Assembly: GCF_014472415.1 (NCBI RefSeq)
Contig: NZ_JACSZV010000010.1
Coordinates: 57,147-121,146, forward strand
Origin: Pseudomonas sp. N40(2020)
Lineage (GTDB): Bacteria; Pseudomonadota; Gammaproteobacteria; Pseudomonadales; Pseudomonadaceae
Direction of reading: 5' to 3'
DNA: 64,000 bases
Both the position numbers and the translations under genes were made by a program. The notes under the pieces are model-generated. The model did not search any database. It had not been told where the DNA came from and saw only the letters and a program-made list of their open reading frames with translations. Position 1 is the stretch's first letter, and every line of letters begins with the position of its first letter. Below, piece by piece: positions 58,276-64,000 of this stretch.

Positions 58276-58293
58276 AATGTTATCGATGACATT
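58276..58293. promoter_or_regulatory. LacI-type operator upstream of the polyol operon
   Basis: AATGTTATCGATGACATT is an 18-bp palindrome with two mismatches and a central CG, the form bound by LacI/GalR-family repressors. It lies 37 bases before the binding-protein ATG, where it would block initiation or clearance. Confidence 0.6.
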
Positions 58294-58333
58294 TTTAGGC
58301 AAGCTAACAAAGTTTCACTGGGCTCGCAAGCGC

Positions 58334-58353
58334 CTCGAACGATAATGCGAGTG
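58334..58353. repeat. att-like 20-bp direct repeat, copy 2
   Basis: CTCGAACGATAATGCGAGTG differs from the copy at 36827 at one position. Its core TAATGCGA also resembles the comM-end repeats (CGAAATTAATGCGA). It lies just upstream of the operon promoter. Together the copies enclose about 21.5 kb. Confidence 0.55.
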
Positions 58354-58610
58354 TTTTTTGACCGCCTTTGGGAAAAAATTGTCATGTACTCTGGAGCGAC
58401 TGGCACCCCCGCATACAACCGGCTGAAGCTGGCGGAAGTTCTGGAGCTGCGTGGGTAGAAATGACGTCGACGCCCGCTGACTTTGATGGTTACGTCGACC
58501 AAGCCGTACGGGTTTCCATTCATTTGGTACCGAAGGAGCTAGTCGGTGAGCGGGCAGCAGTGCTAACACGATCCACCTTTAATCAACTTTCTCAGTGAAC
58601 TGCTCCTTCA

Positions 58611-58646
58611 CCTCATGTCAGGTTCTGTACTGAATCCGACATGAGG
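58611..58646. repeat. hairpin before the truncated IS1182 copy
   Basis: CCTCATGTC and GACATGAGG form a perfect 9-bp stem with an 18-base loop. The rest of 58354-58740 has no gene I can support. Confidence 0.5.
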
Positions 58647-58739
58647 CGTTCTCCATGGAGCGTTTTTCACGCCTGTCTGCCTGCTGTGTTTATTGAGCGC
58701 CTGCACCGCGCATATCCCCGACTCATTGCCGCCCCATCC

Positions 58740-59566
58740 AGCGATCAGCAGTGGCTCCAACCGACGTTGGTTACCTAGTGCGCAACGATCAAATGGTGCT
58801 GAGTATCGACCGCTGTCTGCACGTTGTAGCCGACGATTCCCGTGCCGCGCGTCATCATGGAGCGGCTGTCTGGATCGGTCAGTGAGACCTGTTTATCGGG
58901 CGATTCATTGAGCTGGATTTCGATCGCCTGAAGCTCTTTCATTTGAGTTTTGAGCTTGGCGATTTTCTCTTCCAGCCGCACGGCACTGGGCTTTGAAGCT
59001 GTTGGTTCTTGCCGATCGGCAGCATCGAGTGCCGTCAGGTAACGGTTGATGCTCGATTCAATTTCTTCCATTCGCCGCTTCAGTTTGGCGCTGGTGAAAT
59101 TGCGGTCGCGGTTGTTGACTGCTTTGAATTTACTGCCATCGATGGCGACCAGATGTTCTCCGAACAGTCCCAACTGCTGACACAGCACAACGAACTGGCG
59201 ACAGACGCCTCGGATGGCCTTGCTGTTGTCTTTTCGGAAGTTGGCGATGGTCTTGAAGTCCGGCATCAACCGCCCGGTCAACCACATCAGCTCGACGTTG
59301 CGTTGGGCTTCTCGCTCCAAACGTCGGCTCGACTGGATGCGGTTGAGATAGCCGTAGATGTAGATCTTCAGCAAGATCGCGGGATGGTAAGCAGGTCGGC
59401 CAGTATCGGCGGGAATGGCACCTTCAAAACCCAGATTGACCAGGTCGAGTTCGTCGACGAAGACGTCGACTACGCGCACCGGATTGGTATCGCTGACGTA
59501 GTCGTCGAGGCTCTCGGGAAGTAAGGTGCCTTGGCCTCGATGTTCACCTTGGATAAAGCGCTTCAT
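58740..59566 (-). pseudogene. IS1182-family transposase, 5' portion with amber stop
   Basis: The first 263 codons match an IS1182 transposase (MKRFIQGEHRGQGTLLPESL; PVRVVDVFVDELDLVNLGFE; YGYLNRIQSSRRLEREAQRN). After HHLIVAH a TAG replaces the Glu codon seen in the intact copy. Homology continues only as VTNVG before breaking, so the DDE C-terminal half is lost. Its promoter-side inverted end resembles that of the other copy (TGTGTAAAAACACC versus TGTGTGAAAACACC). Confidence 0.88.
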
Positions 59567-59789
59567 GGGCGATCCCTGCGATGAAATCCTCAGAAATCAT
59601 AGCAAGTGTTCGCGAAGGTGTTTTTACACACTCTGGGCCAAAAGCAGCCATTTAGTATGGCTACAAGAGTGCGGTCGATTGAACAGCGCTTAAAACCCCG
59701 CTGAATTCAAAACCCGGTCGCTTGTGTTGAAAAATAATGGTGTGATTGCGGTATGGCCAAAAGTGTTGGCCTAAGCAAACAAACTAAGG

Positions 59790-60527
59790 ATGGCAATGAG
59801 CAAAAGTACGGTCCGTTTTGCACCATGGGTCGGTCCACACTACGAGCGTGGCATTCACGGTCTACGCATTCTTGTGGTCTGCGAATCTCACTATGGGGCC
59901 AAGGAACATGAACGTCCGGCAGTCACACCCGAGGTATTGAAGGCCCTGGCTTTAGGCCAGAAACACCCTCAAGCCACAGCTAAGCTTCGGCAACATGCGC
60001 ATTTCACCAAAATAATGGCTTCTATTCTGAATGCTAGGAAGCACTTTTCCAAAGTAGATAGGAGTGAGTTTTGGCATAGCATTGCCTACTACAACTTCAT
60101 CCAAGAGTTTTTACCCAGCATCCGCAAAGCCCCGTCGAGCGCAGCTTGGGAGAAAGGTAAGCAACCTTTTACTGAAGTCTTGGAGGTGTTGGCACCAGAG
60201 TTGATTATCTGCTTTAGCAAGCGAAACGGTGATCGAGTTACCGCGTTAGCGGGTGGTGTGCCTGTGGTAGTGGCTAATCACCCGTCTTCGCAGTTTGCTT
60301 ATTCCAAAGTCAATCCCATTATCGCTGAACAGATCGAGCGGGCATTGGCGCGCAAGGCGCAAGTAGCAGACTTTGCTAGTACCAGCGCTCTATATTTACG
60401 CTGGTGCGAGGCCACAGCTTCTGCCTTGCCCACACCAGGAAAATATCTTTCGGGTTCGGATAGGCTTGAGCTAATTGCGAAGCGCATGGAATGGATGTCT
60501 GCGCTCGACAAAGCTGCCCTGGCGTAG
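59790..60527 (+). CDS. Possible uracil-DNA-glycosylase-fold protein
   Basis: This 245-residue protein has LRILVVCESHYGAKEHERPA, then FWHSIAYYNFIQEFLPSIRK, PELIICFSKRNGDRV and VVVANHPSSQFAYSKVNPI. The order (loop after the first strand, central strand, HPS near the end) resembles the uracil-DNA glycosylase superfamily, but the catalytic residues are not the standard ones. Activity is therefore uncertain. It stands between two divergent IS1182 copies and may be their passenger. Confidence 0.5.
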   Translation: MAMSKSTVRFAPWVGPHYERGIHGLRILVVCESHYGAKEHERPAVTPEVLKALALGQKHPQATAKLRQHAHFTKIMASILNARKHFSKVDRSEFWHSIAYYNFIQEFLPSIRKAPSSAAWEKGKQPFTEVLEVLAPELIICFSKRNGDRVTALAGGVPVVVANHPSSQFAYSKVNPIIAEQIERALARKAQVADFASTSALYLRWCEATASALPTPGKYLSGSDRLELIAKRMEWMSALDKAALA

Positions 60528-60627
60528 GTCACGCGTTCACTTTGACCGTCCGCTTTGGGTCCAGGCTGTGTGAAAACACCCGCAATTGTCTAATCTTCTG
60601 ATCGTCGAGATTGTAGCGGGGGCGATC

Positions 60628-62064
60628 ATGAAGCGATTTATTGAAGGTGAAGCTCGGACGCAAGTCACCTTGCTGCCGGAGTGTCTGGACGATTACGTAA
60701 CCGAAGAAAATCCAGTGCGCGTGGTCGACGTTTTCGTCGATGAACTCGACCTGGGTGCACTTGGGTTTGAAGGTGTTGATCCTGCTGCAACGGGTCGTCC
60801 GGCCTACCACCCAGCGGTGTTGCTGAAGATCTATATCTCCGGCTACCTCAATCGGATTCAGTCCAGCCGCCGGCTTGAGCGTGAGGCCGAGCGCAACGTC
60901 GAGTTGATGTGGCTAACGGGGCGTTTGGCTCCGGACTTCAAAACCATTGCCGACTTTCGCAAAGACAACGGCAAAGCCATTCGCAGCGTATGCCGCCAGT
61001 TCGTAGTGCTTTGCCGCAACCTCAATCTCTTCTCTCAGTCGATCATTGCCATCGACGGCAGCAAATTCAAAGCCGTCAATAATCGCGACCGCAACATCAC
61101 TCAGGGCAAGGTGAAGGCACGCATGCAGCAGATCGAGCAGAGCATTGAACGATATCTGGCGGCGATGGATTCGGCGGATCGGGCAACGCCCGAAGTCGCC
61201 GAAGCCAAAGCCGAGCGGCTTAAAGAAAAGATAGAAACACTGAAAAAGCAGATGCAGAAACTCAAGGAAATCGAGTCGCAACTCCACGAAAGTCCAGACC
61301 AGCAAATCTCCCTCACCGATCCAGATGCACGCTCAATGGCCACGAGTGGCCGAGGCACCGGAACGGTTGGCTACAACGTGCAAACAGCGGTCGACGACAA
61401 ACACCATCTGATCGTTGCCCATGAGGTGACCAACGTTGGCAATGATCGCGGGCAGCTGAGCAATATGGCGAACCAAGCGCGTGAAGAAATTGGAGCTGAA
61501 TCACTAACGGTGGTTGCTGATCGAGGCTATTACAAAGGTCTGGAAATCCTTGCTTGCGAGCAAGCCGGCATCACTACCTTCGTACCGAAACCCCTCACAT
61601 CTGGCAGCAAAGCGGAAGGCAGATTCGGCAAGCAGGATTTCATCTATCTTGCGGCGTCGGACGAGTATCGATGCCCTGCGGGGCAGTTACTAACCAGGCG
61701 ACATTCGTCGACGGAAGACGGCATGTTATTGCATAGTTATTACTTCTCGGGCTGCCAGTCCTGCTCAATGCAAAAGCAATGCACGACGGGTAAGGAGCGT
61801 CGGGTGAAGCGCTGGGAACATGAAGCGGTAGTCGACGCGATGCAGGTTCGGCTGGAGCATGACCCGGGGAAGATGAAGGTTCGCCGCCAGACTGTTGAGC
61901 ATCCTTTTGGAACACTCAAATATTGGATGGGAGCCACCCACTTCCTGACCAAAACACTGCCGCGGGTAAGTACTGAGATGAGCCTTCATGTGCTCGCCTA
62001 CAACCTCAAACGAATGATGAGCATCTTCGGTATCGCAGGACTGCTTGAGGCGATCAGGGCGTGA
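60628..62064 (+). CDS. IS1182-family transposase
   Basis: This full-length DDE transposase has 478 residues from MKRFIEGEARTQVTL. It shows IAIDGSKFKAVNNRDRN, with the first catalytic Asp, SLTVVADRGYYKGLEI with the second, and a C-terminal Cys cluster plus HPFGTLKYWMG with the Glu region (QTVEHPFG). The left inverted end is near 60561 (CCAGGCTGTGTGAAAACACC). I cannot find the complementary right end after the stop, so the 3' end of the IS may be trimmed. Confidence 0.93.
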   Translation: MKRFIEGEARTQVTLLPECLDDYVTEENPVRVVDVFVDELDLGALGFEGVDPAATGRPAYHPAVLLKIYISGYLNRIQSSRRLEREAERNVELMWLTGRLAPDFKTIADFRKDNGKAIRSVCRQFVVLCRNLNLFSQSIIAIDGSKFKAVNNRDRNITQGKVKARMQQIEQSIERYLAAMDSADRATPEVAEAKAERLKEKIETLKKQMQKLKEIESQLHESPDQQISLTDPDARSMATSGRGTGTVGYNVQTAVDDKHHLIVAHEVTNVGNDRGQLSNMANQAREEIGAESLTVVADRGYYKGLEILACEQAGITTFVPKPLTSGSKAEGRFGKQDFIYLAASDEYRCPAGQLLTRRHSSTEDGMLLHSYYFSGCQSCSMQKQCTTGKERRVKRWEHEAVVDAMQVRLEHDPGKMKVRRQTVEHPFGTLKYWMGATHFLTKTLPRVSTEMSLHVLAYNLKRMMSIFGIAGLLEAIRA

Positions 62065-62092
62065 ATCCAGCCTCTTGGCTCGCCCGTTAGTA

Positions 62093-62124
62093 GCCGTTTG
62101 GGCCGCTGACGCGGCCCAAACGGC
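62093..62124. terminator. long perfect palindrome after IS1182
   Basis: GCCGTTTGGGCCGC / GCGGCCCAAACGGC is a perfect 14-bp stem with a 4-base loop and no T-run. It lies between the transposase and the next gene. Confidence 0.55.
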
Positions 62125-62137
62125 ATTACGAGCGTCT

Positions 62138-62350
62138 ATGCCGAACGAGCGCACGCGCGCACTCATCCAGACGCGAGATTTTCTGGTCGAGCCTGCAGAA
62201 GATTCCGCGCTTTCAGCGTCCATGCGACGTCAGGCCCGCCAGCTGTTACGGCATTATCCCAATGCAAACGAGATCCTGCGGGCCGGGCAGCTCGAAGAGC
62301 GAAGGGTCGACCGACTGACCGAGCCCTTCCTGAGCTCCAGCATCGATTGA
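62138..62350 (+). CDS. BPSL0761-family small protein
   Basis: This 70-residue protein begins MPNERTRALIQTRDFLVEPA and contains MRRQARQLLRHYPNANEIL, the pattern of the BPSL0761 family. Such proteins occur in accessory regions, often near toxin-antitoxin genes. The function is unknown. Confidence 0.75.
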   Translation: MPNERTRALIQTRDFLVEPAEDSALSASMRRQARQLLRHYPNANEILRAGQLEERRVDRLTEPFLSSSID

Positions 62351-62538
62351 CCGCAGTGGCCACTCATCATCAGCCCAAAGCAGCTGACCCTGGTCTGTGG
62401 ATACGTAGAGGGGAAAGGGCTCCATCGCCTTATCGACCTAGGGCGTTATGGGATTCCACTGGCGCTCAATGGCGCTTCCGGTTAGACAGGCGTTAGCTCA
62501 TATTCAATTGGATGGGACATCATTGGGAGGAAGTGTTA

Positions 62539-63015
62539 ATGAGCACTTCAACTGCGACTCGACGTCCGGCAAAAAAGAAAGAGGTGTCCCGAGAGGAGGG
62601 CATCGCGGCCTTTTTGCGATTCAGTTCCGATCGAGAGCCGCTGACGGAATCGGAGAGGCTGTACCAAATAAAAGTAGGATTGCCCGCTGACCTCATCCAG
62701 GTTGTTCGTTTGGCCTTCGACCTTCAAGACCGCCAGCTGGAAACGCTGCTCAATGCATCAACTTCGGCGCTTGAACGACGGCGGCGCGAGCACAAGAACC
62801 TGGATCCTGTGGCCTCCGAGCGTTTGGACAGAATTGCTACGCTCAGTCGATTGGTCGTGGCGATATTTGAGACACCAGTGACGGCCACACAGTGGATGTC
62901 GGCACCGAATAAAGCGCTCGGTGGGACGGCACCGATCATGCTCTGCGAAACCGAAATCGGCGCTAAACAAGTTCGCCGTCTCCTTCAGGCCCTGGAGTGG
63001 GGCGGTGCTGCCTGA
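62539..63015 (+). CDS. ParS/MbcA-type (DUF2384) antitoxin-like protein
   Basis: This 158-residue protein has GGAGGAAG upstream of its ATG. The C-terminal toxin-binding domain reads TQWMSAPNKALGGTAPIMLC and ETEIGAKQVRRLLQALEWGG, characteristic of Xre/MbcA/ParS antitoxins. The N-terminal part resembles the helical ParS DNA-binding region (GLPADLIQVVRLAFDLQDRQ). Its usual partner is a RES toxin, which is not found downstream. Confidence 0.85.
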   Translation: MSTSTATRRPAKKKEVSREEGIAAFLRFSSDREPLTESERLYQIKVGLPADLIQVVRLAFDLQDRQLETLLNASTSALERRRREHKNLDPVASERLDRIATLSRLVVAIFETPVTATQWMSAPNKALGGTAPIMLCETEIGAKQVRRLLQALEWGGAA

Positions 63016-63218
63016 TGGCACCTGGCGACGACCGCTGGTACGAAATACGCGACGGGCCTTTCGGGATGCGTCCTGGGAAATCCGACGGGTCGGGTTTGCC
63101 ATGGTCGACCAACCAACGCCAGTCGAGTGTTGAGAAAAAACGAAAGTTTTATCGAGACCAGCTTAAGCGGCGTCAGCTAAATGACTGGGCAGGTGCTGAT
63201 TTTCGGCTTTTCGTTTAG
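63015..63218 (+). CDS. 67-aa ORF overlapping the ParS-like gene
   Basis: The ATG shares its first base with the previous stop (TGATG), suggesting coupled translation. The product is basic (SSVEKKRKFYRDQLKRRQLN) and Trp/Tyr-containing (DDRWYEIRDGPFGMRPGKSD). It is far shorter than a RES toxin and lacks the RES residues. It is either an unfamiliar small partner or a remnant. Confidence 0.45.
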   Translation: MAPGDDRWYEIRDGPFGMRPGKSDGSGLPWSTNQRQSSVEKKRKFYRDQLKRRQLNDWAGADFRLFV

Positions 63219-63334
63219 GGGGACGCTGGAGCGTGTTTGCCTAACGGTTTCGATTATAGGTGCGACGCGTTGCACCGCACGTGAGGGCTGCATGACGCTA
63301 CGCTCTAGAACCCCATACAAAAGGTGCCTGAGTT

Positions 63335-63508
63335 ATGTTTACAACCGTAAGCTGTAGCCAGGCTCGCCGGCGACTCCGACGCCTTATTGCGCTGGTCGCC
63401 CAGGGGCACAGTTTCGTCATAACCAAGAACGCGCGAGCAATTTGCCGGTTGGAGGGCGCCGAAGCGATACAGGTTGATCTTGGCACCTCCTGCAAGGCCT
63501 CATTGTGA
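63335..63508 (+). CDS. Phd/YefM-like antitoxin, 57 aa
   Basis: The frame MFTTVSCSQARRRLRRLIAL continues VAQGHSFVITKNARAICRLE, which matches the N-terminal DNA-binding fold of Phd/YefM antitoxins (A-x3-L..li..v..Ge..vItr.gkpva.l). The usual C-terminal toxin-binding part is short. No toxin gene follows before the IS3-family end. The rest of 63219-63873 has nothing I can support. Confidence 0.6.
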   Translation: MFTTVSCSQARRRLRRLIALVAQGHSFVITKNARAICRLEGAEAIQVDLGTSCKASL

Positions 63509-63873
63509 TGCCTACAAGACGAGTCTACGCAACTTGGGAGTAAGCGTCCGTCCAGCTCACCTTGCACAATTTAAGGTGGGTACCCACATGCATCGTAAGC
63601 CCAACCTTCCCTAGCCAACCTAGGGCTGTTTATCGTATTCGCTCAGAGCAGGTCAGATTGACAGCCGATTTCTGCCTGTCGCCACCATCTCTTCGGGTCG
63701 ACTTCGACTACTCGTGATACCGAGAAACCAAATGACGACGAAACTCATCGCGCGCGGGTTGATGCGTCGTTTTGTTTCTCCACTTTGCACTTAAATATCA
63801 GCTCTAAGGGAAAGGAATCTTTTCTCTAAATGCATAAATCACCCGCAATGACAAAATTTCTTTACTTAATCCT

Positions 63874-64000
63874 TGTAGTGGTCAACTAATCCCGGACACG
63901 ACGTTAAGTTTTTTCTCGGCCTGAGCTGGGGCCAGTCCGTTATTGAATTGGTGCGGTCTAATCCAGTTGTACCGATGCATCAGGTAATGACTGATGTCGC
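63874..64000 (-). mobile_element. IS3-family insertion sequence, end only
   Basis: The minus strand encodes DISHYLMHRYNWIRPHQFNN then GLAPAQAEKKLNVVSGIS and a TGA at 63882-63884, the end of an IS3-type integrase-core transposase. TGTAGTGGTCAAC at 63874 is a likely inverted end. The element continues past the window. Confidence 0.88.
63882..64000 (-). CDS. IS3-family transposase, C-terminal part (cut by window edge)
   Basis: Only the last 38 codons are visible: RYNWIRPHQFNNGLAPAQAE is typical of the rve-domain C-terminus of IS3-family OrfB proteins. The remaining gene lies beyond the window, so intactness cannot be judged. Confidence 0.88.
   Translation of the reverse strand, partial: DISHYLMHRYNWIRPHQFNNGLAPAQAEKKLNVVSGIS

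Noticed and set aside
58243..58569. Small genes in the promoter gap of the polyol operon
   Set aside because: The frames overlap the operator region, lack ribosome sites and have no recognisable product.
63015..63218. RES-domain toxin downstream of the ParS-like antitoxin
   Set aside because: The frame is only 67 codons and lacks RES residues in all three frames.

Overview
The window is a stretch of Pseudomonas chromosome, most likely from the P. fluorescens group. The first 27 kb carries the conserved order algP, FKBP isomerase, algQ, dsbH, hemY-X-D-C, algR, argH, cyaA, rnk, cyaY, lptM, lysA, dapF, DUF484, xerC, HAD, sutA, yjbQ, amtB, glnK, ubiK, comM. This order is known from P. aeruginosa PA5253-PA5290. 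The region is GC-rich, compact and punctuated by short REP palindromes (core GGGAGCGAGC / GCTCGCTCCC).

Layout. (1) 1-24 kb: core genes for haem synthesis, alginate and stress regulation, arginine and lysine synthesis, cAMP synthesis and ammonium uptake. One lesion stands out: the sensor-kinase gene algZ is reduced to about 45 3' codons that still overlap the algR start. (2) 25-27 kb: small insertions before comM, namely a C4-type antisense RNA leader with a phage antirepressor-like gene, then an acetyltransferase-like gene. (3) 28.117 kb: comM is cut at about codon 282 by DNA that begins TGT and carries two 12-bp direct repeats. The 3' half of comM is not in the window, so foreign or rearranged DNA runs for at least 36 kb to the window end. 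(4) 28-36 kb: decayed cargo (a frameshifted HEPN-like gene and several remnants) with intact genes for a secreted amidase-fold protein, a 677-aa unknown protein, an L,D-transpeptidase lipoprotein and an SGNH hydrolase. (5) 36.8-44 kb: an AbrB-ParS fusion protein, then an AT-rich, overlapping four-gene operon. It encodes three tyrosine-recombinase-like proteins and one small helical protein and resembles gamma-mobile-trio (GMT) modules. (6) 44-58.3 kb: a LacI-type regulator, debris of an MFS transporter and a sugar porin, and a nine-gene minus-strand operon. That operon encodes an RbsABC-type importer, polyol/ketose dehydrogenases, an FGGY kinase, transaldolase, transketolase and glucose-6-phosphate isomerase. 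(7) 58.6-64 kb: two divergent IS1182-family transposases around a possible UDG-fold gene, three small toxin-antitoxin-like or accessory genes, and the end of an IS3-family element.

The polyol operon reads as a self-contained route: import, oxidation to a ketose, phosphorylation, carbon rearrangement by transketolase and transaldolase, and conversion of fructose-6-P to glucose-6-P for the Entner-Doudoroff pathway. A palindromic LacI-type operator lies just upstream of its first gene. A 20-bp sequence with inverted CTCG/CGAG arms occurs as a direct repeat (19/20) at 36827 and 58334. It brackets exactly the recombinase operon plus the polyol operon, which suggests a 21.5-kb mobile unit. That boundary is inference from the sequence and has not been tested.
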